The translations under genes and the position numbers were made by a program. DNA of 64,000 bases from Mesorhizobium sp. (GTDB taxonomy: Bacteria > Pseudomonadota > Alphaproteobacteria > Rhizobiales > Rhizobiaceae): NCBI RefSeq assembly GCF_017306545.1, contig NZ_JAFKID010000036.1, forward strand, positions 1-64,000, in the 5' to 3' direction. Below are positions 34,218-46,099 of the stretch, in pieces. Each line of letters begins with the position of its first letter. Position 1 is the stretch's first letter. The notes below the pieces were generated by a model. That model ran no database searches. It saw only the letters and a list, made by a program, of their open reading frames with translations, and had not been told where the DNA came from.

Positions 34218-36062
34218 ATGTTCCAGACTTTCGATTCGGCCGGCGACCCGTCCGTCGGCAAGCCGCGCGTGGCGAAGCTGCGCGCCTGGCTGGCGGCGCA
34301 CGACCTCGACGGCTTCATCGTGCCGCGTGCCGACGAACACCAGGGCGAATACGTGCCGCCCCGCGCCGCGCGGTTGAGATGGCTGACCGGCTTTTCCGGT
34401 TCCGCGGGCGCGGCCGTCGTGCTGAAGGACCGCGCGGTGATGTTCGTCGACGGCCGCTATCAGTTGCAGGTGCGGCAGGAAACCGACCCGGCCGTGTTCG
34501 CCGTTGAAAACCTGATCGACAATCCGCCGGCCGCCTGGCTGAAGGACAACATCGGCAAGGGCGCGCGCATCGGATTCGATCCCTGGCTGCACACCATCGC
34601 CGAGGTCAAGGCGCTGAAAGCTTCCGCCGCCAAGGCAGGCGCCGAACTGGTGCCGGTGGCTGAAAACCCCGTCGACGCCATTTGGGACGACCAGCCGGCG
34701 CCGCCGCTGGAACCGGTCGAGATCCATCCCATCGCCTTCGCCGGCGAACTCGCCAGGGACAAGCTGGCCCGGCTCGCGGCAGCGATCGAAAAAGACGGCG
34801 CCACTCACGCGATCCTGACCGATCCTTCCTCCATCGCCTGGGCCTTCAACATCCGCGGCAACGACGTGCCGCACACGCCGCTGGCGCTCGGCTTCGCCAT
34901 CCTCGCGGCCGACGACAAGCACCAGCTTTTCATGGCGGGGAAAAAATTCTCGCGCACCGTCGCCGCCTACCTGACCCAGCTTGCCGACCTGCGCGAGCCG
35001 GCCGACTTCGAGCCCGCCGTGACGGCACTGGCCAAGGCCGGCGCAAGGATCGCGCTCGATCCCGCGCTGGCGGCGGAAAAATTGCGGGCGCTGATCGCCG
35101 ACAGCGGCGGCACGGTCGTCGAGGCTCCCGACCCCGCCCGCATCCCGCGCGCGGTGAAGAACGCGGCCGAAATCGCCGGCAGCCGTGCCGCCCACCGCCG
35201 CGACGGCGCCGCGGTGGCGAAGCTGCTCTGCTGGCTCGATCGCCAGAAACCCGGCACTACCGACGAGATCGCCGTGGTGACGAAACTGGAGGAGTGCCGC
35301 CGCCAGACCGGCGAGGAGACGCAGATGCCGCTGCGCGACGTCTCCTTCGACACCATTTCCGGCGCCGGGCCGAACGGCGCCGTCATTCACTACCGCGTCT
35401 CGCGCGCCACCAACCGGCCGCTCGCCGACGGCGAGCTGTTCCTGCTCGATTCCGGCGCGCAGTATCAGGACGGCACCACCGACATCACCCGCACCGTTCC
35501 CGTCGGCCGGCCGAGCGACGAGATGCGCGAGCGTTGCACGCTGGTGCTGAAGGGCCTGATCGCGCTTTCGATGCTGCGCTTTCCCGCCGGCACGCGCGGC
35601 TCCGAGATCGACGCCATGGCGCGCATGGCGTTGTGGCGGCACGGCCTCGACTATGCCCACGGCACCGGCCACGGCGTCGGCTCCTATCTCGCCGTGCATG
35701 AAGGCCCGCAGCGCATCGCCAGGAGCGGCACCGAGAAGCTGCTGGAAGGCATGATGCTCTCCAACGAGCCCGGCTATTACAAGGAAGGCGCCTACGGCAT
35801 CCGGCTGGAGAACCTTATTCTGGTCACGCCTGCCGAGCCGGTCGAGGGCGGCGACATCGCCATGCACGCCTTCGAGACGCTGACACTGGCGCCGTTCGAC
35901 CGGCGGCTCATCAAGCCGCATCTCCTGACGCGCGACGAGTTGCACTGGCTGGACGCCTACCACGCCCGCGTGCTGGCCGAGATCGGCCCGATGCTGGACG
36001 GCGAGACGCTGGCCTGGCTGGAAGCCGCCTGCGCGCCGTTTCCGCAGGAGGCGAAGGGGTGA
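34218..36062 (+). CDS. pepP: Xaa-Pro aminopeptidase (M24B)
   Basis: 614-residue eukaryote-type aminopeptidase P. Two creatinase-like N-terminal domains (from KLRAWLAAHDLDGFIVPRAD) precede the pita-bread domain with metal ligands in LLDSGAQYQDGTTDITRTV (two Asp), HGTGHGVGSYLAVHEGP (His), SNEPGYYKEGAYGIRLEN (two Glu). Cleaves X-Pro N-termini in the cytoplasm. A terminator hairpin follows at 36083. Confidence 0.94.
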   Translation: MFQTFDSAGDPSVGKPRVAKLRAWLAAHDLDGFIVPRADEHQGEYVPPRAARLRWLTGFSGSAGAAVVLKDRAVMFVDGRYQLQVRQETDPAVFAVENLIDNPPAAWLKDNIGKGARIGFDPWLHTIAEVKALKASAAKAGAELVPVAENPVDAIWDDQPAPPLEPVEIHPIAFAGELARDKLARLAAAIEKDGATHAILTDPSSIAWAFNIRGNDVPHTPLALGFAILAADDKHQLFMAGKKFSRTVAAYLTQLADLREPADFEPAVTALAKAGARIALDPALAAEKLRALIADSGGTVVEAPDPARIPRAVKNAAEIAGSRAAHRRDGAAVAKLLCWLDRQKPGTTDEIAVVTKLEECRRQTGEETQMPLRDVSFDTISGAGPNGAVIHYRVSRATNRPLADGELFLLDSGAQYQDGTTDITRTVPVGRPSDEMRERCTLVLKGLIALSMLRFPAGTRGSEIDAMARMALWRHGLDYAHGTGHGVGSYLAVHEGPQRIARSGTEKLLEGMMLSNEPGYYKEGAYGIRLENLILVTPAEPVEGGDIAMHAFETLTLAPFDRRLIKPHLLTRDELHWLDAYHARVLAEIGPMLDGETLAWLEAACAPFPQEAKG

Positions 36063-36082
36063 GGAGTGGTTCGCGCAGCGAA

Positions 36083-36108
36083 CGAAAAGCCCCAAAATGG
36101 GCTTTTCG
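36083..36108. terminator. Hairpin between pepP and azlD
   Basis: CGAAAAGCCC-CAAAAT-GGGCTTTTCG is a perfect 10-bp stem 20 bases after the pepP stop, in a convergent gap. It is followed by AACGACGAACGCCCGAAGCG, sharing GACGAACGCCCG with the element at 14462. Confidence 0.75.
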
Positions 36109-36158
36109 AACGACGAACGCCCGAAGCGAAAGCGCAGGGCCGGGGGCGGCCAAGCCCA

Positions 36159-36455
36159 TCACCCCATAAACTGCCTAAGCGCGATCAGCACGGCCGCACC
36201 TGCCAGGAACATCGACATCAGCCCACCGCGCAAGGCGACCAATGCCGCGACGATGACGGCGGCCCATTCGGCCGGCCCGGCATCCAGCATGGCCGGCGCC
36301 ACCAGCGTGGTCAGCACGGCCGCCGGCACGGCGTTCAGCCCGGCCTCGACACGCGGATGGATATTCTCGAAGCGCGAGATAACGAGATGGCCGCCGATGC
36401 GCGTCAGGTAGGTCGCCACCGCGGCGGCAATCGTGATCCAGAAGATCGTGCTCAC
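36159..36455 (-). CDS. azlD: AzlD branched-chain amino acid exporter subunit
   Basis: 98 residues, four short helices, AzlD family (IAAAVATYLTRIGGHLVIS; PAAVLTTLVAPAML). The partner of AzlC in exporting branched-chain amino acids or analogues. GTG 36455 overlaps the azlC stop (GTGA), so both are co-translated. Confidence 0.87.
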   Translation of the reverse strand: MSTIFWITIAAAVATYLTRIGGHLVISRFENIHPRVEAGLNAVPAAVLTTLVAPAMLDAGPAEWAAVIVAALVALRGGLMSMFLAGAAVLIALRQFMG

Positions 36456-37180
36456 GGCCGCGCCTCCCGCTCGCCCGAAGACGGCATCAGCGCGGCGAAG
36501 ACGACGCCGGCGAAGGCGCCCACGGTGACGTGCCAGGGCGAACCGATGGTCTTGTAGGCGAGGATCGAGGCGGCGGCGCTGGCGATCACCACCGGCAGCC
36601 ACAGCGGCCGCTTGCGAAAACCCATCACCAGGCCGAGGAAGTAGATCGGCAACAGGAAATCGATGCCCAGCGCATGCGTGTCGGGGATCATCTGGCCGAA
36701 GAAGGCGCCGAGCGCCGTCAGGATGTTCCACGACACATAGACCGGCAGCGCGGCCCCCATATAGAAGGCGAAGCCGACCTTGCGTCCGCTCTCGGCCTTG
36801 CTTTCGGCGATGGCGTATTGCGGGTCCGTCAGGATGAAGTAGCCTACCGCCTGCTGAAACAGCGGCCAATGCGCCAGATGGCGGCCGATGGCGGCCGAAT
36901 AGAGCACGTGGCGGAAGTTGACGGCGAAGATCGACAGCACGATCAGCCACGGCGCCACGTGCTGGCCGAACAGTTCGATGCCGACCATCTGGCTGGCGCC
37001 GCCGAACACCGTCGCGCTCATGAGGAAGGCCTCGAAGACGGTGAAGCCGTTGCCCACGGCCAGCGCGCCGAACAGCATGGCGAAGGGGCCGGACGCCACC
37101 ACGACGGGAATGCTCAGCCTGAAACCTTCCCAGAAGTCGCCTGTTGCCGGCGAGCGTTCGGCGGTAGCCTGCGATGACAT
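36452..37180 (-). CDS. azlC: AzlC branched-chain amino acid exporter subunit
   Basis: 242-residue integral membrane protein. GFRLSIPVVVASGPFAMLFG, MSATVFGGASQMVGIELFG and FAVNFRHVLYSAAIG are AzlC motifs. ATG 37180 has AAGGAAG upstream; the open frame further upstream is not coding-like. Operon with azlD. No adjacent Lrp-type regulator. Confidence 0.9.
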   Translation of the reverse strand: MSSQATAERSPATGDFWEGFRLSIPVVVASGPFAMLFGALAVGNGFTVFEAFLMSATVFGGASQMVGIELFGQHVAPWLIVLSIFAVNFRHVLYSAAIGRHLAHWPLFQQAVGYFILTDPQYAIAESKAESGRKVGFAFYMGAALPVYVSWNILTALGAFFGQMIPDTHALGIDFLLPIYFLGLVMGFRKRPLWLPVVIASAAASILAYKTIGSPWHVTVGAFAGVVFAALMPSSGEREARP

Positions 37181-37289
37181 TGGATATCTTCCTTTGGGAG
37201 CGCCGTATGTAGGGACGGCGGCCGGCCGTGTCACACGAATTCGCTTGAGCCAAACGATCAGCGGAAGTGATGCCATGTCGGGAGCGGCG

Positions 37290-37981
37290 TCAGGATCGGG
37301 GCACCCTGCCCTCGATCGCCCGGCCCCAGTCGAGCAGCGGCCGCGCGCGCAGGACGAAGGCGAAAAGCTCGTCGGCAAGTTCCGGCGAATGGATGCGCTC
37401 CGGCTCGATCTCATGGCGCACGACGAAATGGCGGTTGCGCACGGCCGCCGCCAGATCCGGCTCGGTCACCGCCTCGAAACCGCGCGGCGCCCGCTTCAGT
37501 CGCCCTTCGGCGCCGATCTCCAGCCCGTTCTTCTTCAGCGCTGAAATCATCGCCCGAAAGACCTTCGGCTTTTCCACGACAGCAGCGCGCATGGCCTGCA
37601 GCAGCGGCGGCGCCGGCTGCCACCATGCCACGGCTGCGAAACAGCGCTCCAGCCCGACATGGACGAAGAACACGCCCTGCTCCATCTTGGTGCCGTCCGG
37701 CGACAGGATCGCCGAAACGTGGTCGGTGTAGGGTCGCTTGTCCTTGGAAAAGCGCACGTCGCGATTGATGCGGAACTGCGATTTCTTGCGGTCACCCTTG
37801 AGGGCAATTCCGGCCTCACCGAAACGCTCGCTCAGAACGTCGATCAGGTCGCCCAGCGGCTCGCGCAGGTCCTGCTCGAACAAAGCGCGGTTTTCCTGGA
37901 ACCACTCCCAGCTCTGGTGGAAATTCAGCGCCTTGAGGAAGGGAATGGCCTTCTCGCCGAAGCCGTTGAAGACGGCCGTCA

Positions 37982-37982
<1 letters not shown>
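37290..37982 (-). CDS. DUF2461 (TIGR02453) family protein
   Basis: 230 residues matching DUF2461: FGEKAIPFLKALNFHQSWEWFQENR at the start, the conserved RINRDVRFSKDKRPYTDHVSAIL, then GVFFVHVGLERC. No known activity. ATG 37982 overlaps the ligA stop (TGATG), so it is the last gene of the ligA transcript. Confidence 0.88.
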
Positions 37983-40333
<2,351 letters not shown>

Positions 40334-42007
40334 TCAGGATACCGCCGTGTTCTCGCGCAGCAGCCGCTCGGCGGCGGCGCGCGCCTCGTCGGTAATGGTG
40401 GCGCCGGCCAGCATGCGCGCGATCTCCTCCTGCCGCGCCGCCCGGTCCATCTCGGCGATGCCAGTGGCCACCCGGTCGGCGCCACCGGACTTGGAAATCA
40501 GGAAATGCGTGCCCGCGCGCGCCGCCACCTGCGGCGCATGGGTGACGGACAGCACCTGCACCCGCCCCGCCAGCCGCGCCAGCCGCTGGCCGATGGCATC
40601 AGCCACCGCGCCGCCGACGCCGGTGTCGATCTCGTCGAAAACAAGCGTCGGCGCCGAGCCGCGATCGGCCAGCGCCACCTTGAGCGCCAGAAGGAAACGC
40701 GAAAGCTCGCCGCCGGAAGCCACCTTCATCATCGGCCCCGGCCGCGTGCCGGGATTGGTGCGCACCCAGAACTCGACCTGGTCGATGCCCTCTTCCATGC
40801 GACTGCCCGGCTCGCTGGAAAGCTCGACGATGAATTCGGCACGCTCCAGCTTCAACGCCGGCAGTTCGGCCATCACCGCCTTGGCAAGCCCCGTCGCGGC
40901 ACCGTGGCGCTGCGCCGAAAGCTGCGCGGCGACGGTATCATAGGCGTGGCAGGCAGCAGTGGCCTGCTTCTCCAACCCTTGCAGCCTCTCCTCGCCGGCA
41001 TCGAGGTCGGCGAGGTCCGCAGCCATGCTGTCGCGAAGCTGTGCGAGGTTGTCGACCGCGACATTATGCTTGCGCGCGGCAGCCCTGAGGGCAAACAGCC
41101 GTTCCTCGGTCTTTTCCAGCCGCTGCGGATCATATTCGGTCGCCCGCAGCGCCGCCTCGACGCCGGACTGGGCGGCGTCGAGCGAGATCATCGCCTCGTC
41201 CAGCGACTTCACCACCTCGTCGAGCAGGCCGGGCACCTCGCCGGCCTTGCGCTGAAGCCGCCGCAGCAGCGTGGCAAGCTGCGGCAGCGGCGAGGCAGGA
41301 CCGGACAGGACGTCTTCGGCATCCTTGATTTCGGCGGCGATCTTTTCCGAACGCATCATGACGGCGCGCTGTTCGGCGAGATTCGTTTCCTCGCCCGGCT
41401 GCGGATCGAGCTGGCCGAGTTCAGCCACCGCTGCGCGCAGATAATCCGCCTCGCGTGCCGCCGCCTCCACCCTGGCCCGGTGACGGGCAAGCTCCCCTTC
41501 GCAGCCGCGCCAGTGCCGCCACGCCTCGCCGACGGCGCGCACCGAGCCGAAATGGCCTCCGAAAGCATCGAGCAGGTCGCGATGCGCGGCTGGATCGACC
41601 AGAGCCCGCTCGTCGTGCTGGCCGTGGATTTCCACCAGCGCATGGCCGATATCGCGCATCAGCGTGACAGAGGCCGGCTGGTCGTTGACGAAGACGCGCG
41701 TGCGCCCGTCCGCCGTCTGTACCCGGCGCAGGATGATGTCGCCGTCGTCCTCGATGGCGTTGTCGGCGAGGACCGTGCGGGCCGGATGGTTGGACGGCAC
41801 GTCGAAGACGGCGATCACTTGCCCTTGCGTTGCGCCGTGGCGCACCAGCGAGGCGTCGCCGCGCGCGCCGAGCGCCAGAGACAGCGCATCGAGCAGGATC
41901 GACTTGCCGGCGCCCGTCTCGCCGGTCAGCACCGACAGGCCGGGGGCGAAGTCGATGTCCAGCTTTTCAATCAGGACGATATCGCGAATCGACAGTCTGG
42001 AGAGCAT
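40334..42007 (-). CDS. recN: DNA repair protein RecN
   Basis: 557-residue SMC-like ATPase acting in double-strand-break repair. Head halves flank a coiled coil: Walker A LTGETGAGKSILLDAL (27-42), Q-loop IHGQHDERALVDPAAH, signature VASGGELSRFLLALK and Walker B LVFDEIDTGVGG. Length is normal. It lies between bamD and ligA on the same strand; 144 bp separate it from ligA. Confidence 0.95.
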   Translation of the reverse strand: MLSRLSIRDIVLIEKLDIDFAPGLSVLTGETGAGKSILLDALSLALGARGDASLVRHGATQGQVIAVFDVPSNHPARTVLADNAIEDDGDIILRRVQTADGRTRVFVNDQPASVTLMRDIGHALVEIHGQHDERALVDPAAHRDLLDAFGGHFGSVRAVGEAWRHWRGCEGELARHRARVEAAAREADYLRAAVAELGQLDPQPGEETNLAEQRAVMMRSEKIAAEIKDAEDVLSGPASPLPQLATLLRRLQRKAGEVPGLLDEVVKSLDEAMISLDAAQSGVEAALRATEYDPQRLEKTEERLFALRAAARKHNVAVDNLAQLRDSMAADLADLDAGEERLQGLEKQATAACHAYDTVAAQLSAQRHGAATGLAKAVMAELPALKLERAEFIVELSSEPGSRMEEGIDQVEFWVRTNPGTRPGPMMKVASGGELSRFLLALKVALADRGSAPTLVFDEIDTGVGGAVADAIGQRLARLAGRVQVLSVTHAPQVAARAGTHFLISKSGGADRVATGIAEMDRAARQEEIARMLAGATITDEARAAAERLLRENTAVS

Positions 42008-42063
42008 CGGCGCTCTATACCATCATCCACGGCCGCCGTGATGCGGCCGGTCCGCCCGCGGCG

Positions 42064-42933
42064 TCAGGCGTTGCCGCCCAGGAAAAGCTTGCTCGCCTTG
42101 GATATCCACGAGCCGGTATTCTCGCGCGGCTGCAAGCCCTTGCTCTCCAACAGCTTGTAGGAATCCTTGTACCACTGGCTGTCGGGATAGTTGTGGCCGA
42201 GCACGGCGGCGGCGGTCTGCGCCTCGTCGGTCAGACCCATGGCATAGTAGGCCTCGACCAGACGCGACAGCGCCTCCTCGATATGGCGCGTGTTGGAATA
42301 GTTCTCGACCACGGTGCGGAATCGCTTGATGGCGGCGATATATTCGCGGCGCTCCAGATAGTAGCGGCCGATCTGCATTTCCTTGCCGGCGAGCTGGTCG
42401 TTGGCGAAGCGGATCTTGGCCTTGGCATCCTCGACATATTGCGAATCAGGCCAGCGCTGCACCAGGTCCTGCATCGCCTGGATGGTCTGGCGCGCCTCCT
42501 TCTGGTCCTGCGTCACGTCCTTGATCTGCCGGTAGTAGGACAGGCCGACGATGTACTCGGCATAGGGCGCGTCCTCGGTGGACGGATAGAGCTTCAGATA
42601 CCGCTTGGCCGCCGAAATGGCGTCGTCGTAATTGCCCTGCCGGTAGTTGGTGAAGGCGCCCATCACCATGGATTTGCGGGCGTACTCCGAATAGGGATGC
42701 TGGCGGTCGATGGCCGCGAACTTCTTGCCGGCTTCGTCCAGCCGGCCGGCGTTCAGGTTTGCGAGCGCCTGGTTGTAGAGCACGTCCGCCGGGTCGGTCT
42801 GCTCGACATAGGTCGACAGGTCCACGTCCTTTTCCGACATGCAGGCGGACAGGAGAAGCGGCGCCGCCACCGCCAATGCGATTGCCAGGGGCTTTGCCGG
42901 CGCGGTCGTCTTGTCGGCCTTGTCAAACAGCAT
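42064..42933 (-). CDS. bamD: Outer-membrane assembly lipoprotein BamD
   Basis: 289 residues. A lipoprotein signal ends in LLLSAC, followed by five tetratricopeptide-like repeats ([54 protein letters not shown]). It is part of the BAM complex inserting beta-barrel proteins. ATG 42933 gives a standard lipoprotein signal; ATG 42960 is the alternative. Confidence 0.93.
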   Translation of the reverse strand: MLFDKADKTTAPAKPLAIALAVAAPLLLSACMSEKDVDLSTYVEQTDPADVLYNQALANLNAGRLDEAGKKFAAIDRQHPYSEYARKSMVMGAFTNYRQGNYDDAISAAKRYLKLYPSTEDAPYAEYIVGLSYYRQIKDVTQDQKEARQTIQAMQDLVQRWPDSQYVEDAKAKIRFANDQLAGKEMQIGRYYLERREYIAAIKRFRTVVENYSNTRHIEEALSRLVEAYYAMGLTDEAQTAAAVLGHNYPDSQWYKDSYKLLESKGLQPRENTGSWISKASKLFLGGNA

Positions 42934-43134
42934 GATCGATTTCAGCCCTCTCGGCGCCATGTCGCTCGTCGGCGAGCAGCCATAGACCATAACCGCATCG
43001 CGCGGCAACGCTATCGGCCGGCAATCGTGCATTTTTGTGGCTTTTTGCGGCGCACAGGACCCGAGGCGATTTCACCCGCGCGGTGATGCAAGATGGCAAC
43101 AGCACCCAGCCGCGACGCCGAAGACGGAAGGCGA

Positions 43135-44073
43135 TCAGAGCACCCAGGGCGCGTGCAGCGGTGCGCTGACGGCGTTCATTTCCGCGCCGCGACCGCGTTC
43201 GCGCCGCGTCGTCTCGACGATCTCGAAAGCCGAGCGGTCAGACAGCAGCCGCCGCAGAGCCGCAGCGTTCAGCCGATGACCGCCGCGATAGGAGCGGAAG
43301 CAGCCGATGAAGCAGGCGCCGGCCAGCGCTAGGTCGCCCATCGCATCCAGCGTCTTGTGGCGCGCGAATTCGTTCGGGAATCGCAGGCCGCCCATGTTGA
43401 TGACCTTGTGGTCGTCACCGATGACGAGCGAATTCTCCAGCGAGGAGCCGAGCGCGTAGCCCGCCGCCCACAGCCGCTCGACGTCCTTCATGAAGCCGAA
43501 GGTGCGCGCCCGCGCGATATCCTTGCGGAAGACGTCGGCATTGATGTTGGAGGCGAATTTCTGGCGGCCGATCGCCGGGCTCTCGAAATCGATCTCGACC
43601 TCGAAGCGCGTGCCGTCATAGGGGCGGAACTCGGCCCAGGAAGCCCCGTTCTCGATGCGCACCGGCTTGACGATGCGGATGAAGCGGCGCTTGACCGGCA
43701 GCACCTCGATGCCGGCCTGGTCGATCGCCTCGACGAAAGGCATGGAACTACCGTCGAGGATCGGCACCTCGCGGCCGTCGATCTCGACGACGAGATTGTC
43801 GATGCCGAGGCCGAACACAGTGGCCATCAGGTGCTCGACCGTGGCGATGTGGGCGCCGTCCGGCCGGCCGAGCAGGGTGCACAGGTCGGTGGCGCCGACT
43901 TCCGAAACCAGTGCCCGCAATTCGTGCGTCTGGCCATCGTCGTCGGTGAGATGAAAAACGATGCCGGTATCGGCATCGGCGGGGAGGAAATGGACCGAAA
44001 CGGGTTTGCCGCTATGGACACCGATACCCGAAAGGGTCGCACGCGATTTCAGCGTGGTTTGATAGTCCTGCAA
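43135..44073 (-). CDS. lpxC: UDP-3-O-acyl-N-acetylglucosamine deacetylase
   Basis: Zn-dependent first committed enzyme of lipid A synthesis. The LpxC fold is clear: YQTTLKSRATLSGIGVHSGKPV, VEHLMATVFGLGIDN (Zn-binding His), PILDGSSMPFVEAI, and HKTLDAMGDLALAGACFIG (second His and Asp ligands). The start is ambiguous: TTG 44073 (312 residues, close to the usual length) or TTG 44148 (337); no ATG fits. It follows ftsZ beyond a terminator and has its own 290-bp upstream region. Confidence 0.92.
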   Translation of the reverse strand: MQDYQTTLKSRATLSGIGVHSGKPVSVHFLPADADTGIVFHLTDDDGQTHELRALVSEVGATDLCTLLGRPDGAHIATVEHLMATVFGLGIDNLVVEIDGREVPILDGSSMPFVEAIDQAGIEVLPVKRRFIRIVKPVRIENGASWAEFRPYDGTRFEVEIDFESPAIGRQKFASNINADVFRKDIARARTFGFMKDVERLWAAGYALGSSLENSLVIGDDHKVINMGGLRFPNEFARHKTLDAMGDLALAGACFIGCFRSYRGGHRLNAAALRRLLSDRSAFEIVETTRRERGRGAEMNAVSAPLHAPWVL

Positions 44074-44311
44074 GATAAACCCCGTATGCCCGTTCTGCGG
44101 TCGGCCGTACCGATCCCGCCCGTCGTCTTTTTTCGATGCTTTCGGCAATCGGGCCTACACCCCAACGAAGACCATGCCGCCTGCATAAACTGCGGCGAAG
44201 ATAAGCATCCGGCCAATCACCTCCAAATCACGCTTTCTTACTTTCTGTAACGGCGAAGCGCGTCTCGGGACGTCGGATTAAGCATATGATTTATCGAGAA
44301 AATAAAGCGAA

Positions 44312-44339
44312 GCAGGCAAGCGATTTCTCGCTTGCCTGC
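44312..44339. terminator. Terminator after ftsZ
   Basis: GCAGGCAAGCGA-TTTC-TCGCTTGCCTGC is a perfect 12-bp stem, 27 bases past the ftsZ stop codon, followed on the transcribed strand by TTCGCTTTATTTTC. It separates the dcw transcript from lpxC. Confidence 0.8.
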
Positions 44340-44365
44340 CTTCGATCGTTACAGAGTTGGGCGGA

Positions 44366-46030
44366 TCAGTTCGCTTGCCGGCGCAAGAAGGCCGGAATCT
44401 CGAGCTGATCGTCCTCGTGAGTCGCGCGCGGCTGCGGCGCAAGACGGCCGTGATCGTCGAGCTGGCCACGGCGCGGCGCGTAGAGCTGCGCGTCCTGCGG
44501 GGCGAGACGGCGGACTTCCGGCGTCGCCTGCCGCAGCTTCGGCTCGCGCGGCTGGGCCGGCTGCAAGCGGGCCGGCTCCTCCTCGCGGCGGGTCAGCCCC
44601 GTCGTCAGGCGCTTGAGCAGGCCCATCGGGCCGCGTTCCTCATGGTCGATCGGATGCGACTTGGCTTCGACCTCGGCCTTCACCACCGGCGGGAAATCCT
44701 CCACGCGCGGCATGCGCTGCGGCGCTGCGGCGACCGGCTGCGGCGCCGGTTCCAGGCGCGGCTGCATGGCAGGCTGCATGACCGGGGCGGCCATCGGCTG
44801 CGGCTGCGCCGGCGGGGCCTGGAAGATCCGGTTCTGCGGGCGCAGGTCGTCGGCCGGATGGTGTGCCGGCACCGGACGGGCCTGCGCCATCGCGGCGGCG
44901 TTGGCTTCGGCCTGCTGGATCGCCTCGGCGACCGGATCGGCTGCGCGCGGCTGCGGGATCGCGGCCTGCTGGACGGCGGGACGCTCCTCGGCGGTCGCCG
45001 GCCGGCCGGCCGGCTTCGGCTGGGCAGGACGGATGGCGATCGGCGCGGCGGCAATCTGCTCGGCCGACTTGTCGATGCCGGTGGCGACCACCGACACGCG
45101 GATAACGCCTTCCAGTTCCTCGTCGAAGGTGGCGCCGAGAATGATGTTGGCGTCCTGGTCGACTTCCTCGCGGATGCGGGTCGCCGCCTCGTCCACCTCG
45201 AACAGGGTCAGGTCGCGGCCGCCGGTGATCGAGATCAGCAGGCCCTTGGCGCCCTTCATCGACGTTTCGTCGAGCAGCGGGTTGGCGATCGCGGCCTCGG
45301 CGGCGGCCATCGCCCTGCCCTCGCCGGACGCCTCGCCGGTACCCATCATGGCCTTGCCCATCTCGCGCATGACGGAGCGCACGTCGGCGAAGTCGAGGTT
45401 GATGAGGCCTTCCTTGACCATCAGGTCGGTGATGCAGGCGACGCCGGAGTAGAGCACCTGGTCTGCCATGGCGAAGGCGTCGGCGAAGGTGGTCTTGTCG
45501 TTAGCGAGCCGGAACAGGTTCTGGTTCGGAATGACGATCAGGGTATCGACGCACTTCTGCAATTCCTCGATGCCCATGTCGGCCGTCTTCATGCGGCGCT
45601 GACCTTCGAAATGGAACGGCTTGGTGACGACGCCGACGGTGAGGATGCCCTTTTCACGAGCCGCGCGGGCAACGACGGGAGCGGCGCCCGTGCCGGTGCC
45701 GCCGCCCATGCCGGCGGTGACGAAGCACATATGGGTGTTCGACAGGTGATCGATGATCTCGTCGATGCACTCTTCAGCGGCGGCGCGGCCGACTTCCGGC
45801 TGCGAACCGGCGCCGAGGCCTTCGGTGACATGGGCGCCCAGCTGAATCAGCCGCTCCGCCTTCGACATGGTCAGCGCCTGGGCGTCGGTATTGGCGACGA
45901 CGAACTCGACGCCCCGCAACCCGGCGGTGATCATGTTGTTGACCGCGTTGCCGCCGCCGCCGCCGACACCGAAGACGGTGATGCGGGGCTTGAGCTCGGT
46001 GATGTCCGGCTTCTGCAAATTGATTGCCAT
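44366..46030 (-). CDS. ftsZ: Cell division GTPase FtsZ
   Basis: Tubulin homologue forming the Z ring. 554 residues: GTP-binding domain with [14 protein letters not shown] (GGGTGTG at 109-115) and the T7 loop [11 protein letters not shown], then a Gln/Pro/Ala-rich linker of roughly 200 residues and the C-terminal peptide [13 protein letters not shown] that binds FtsA. The linker is far longer than in E. coli (383 residues total), as in other members of this order. It is 69 bp downstream of ftsA. Confidence 0.97.
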   Translation of the reverse strand: MAINLQKPDITELKPRITVFGVGGGGGNAVNNMITAGLRGVEFVVANTDAQALTMSKAERLIQLGAHVTEGLGAGSQPEVGRAAAEECIDEIIDHLSNTHMCFVTAGMGGGTGTGAAPVVARAAREKGILTVGVVTKPFHFEGQRRMKTADMGIEELQKCVDTLIVIPNQNLFRLANDKTTFADAFAMADQVLYSGVACITDLMVKEGLINLDFADVRSVMREMGKAMMGTGEASGEGRAMAAAEAAIANPLLDETSMKGAKGLLISITGGRDLTLFEVDEAATRIREEVDQDANIILGATFDEELEGVIRVSVVATGIDKSAEQIAAAPIAIRPAQPKPAGRPATAEERPAVQQAAIPQPRAADPVAEAIQQAEANAAAMAQARPVPAHHPADDLRPQNRIFQAPPAQPQPMAAPVMQPAMQPRLEPAPQPVAAAPQRMPRVEDFPPVVKAEVEAKSHPIDHEERGPMGLLKRLTTGLTRREEEPARLQPAQPREPKLRQATPEVRRLAPQDAQLYAPRRGQLDDHGRLAPQPRATHEDDQLEIPAFLRRQAN

Positions 46031-46099
46031 AGTTCCTCGTCCTTTGCCTTTCCCGCCGCTTCGCCGCTGCGGCCGCCTATGGGGCTGTCCCCGTCAAAC

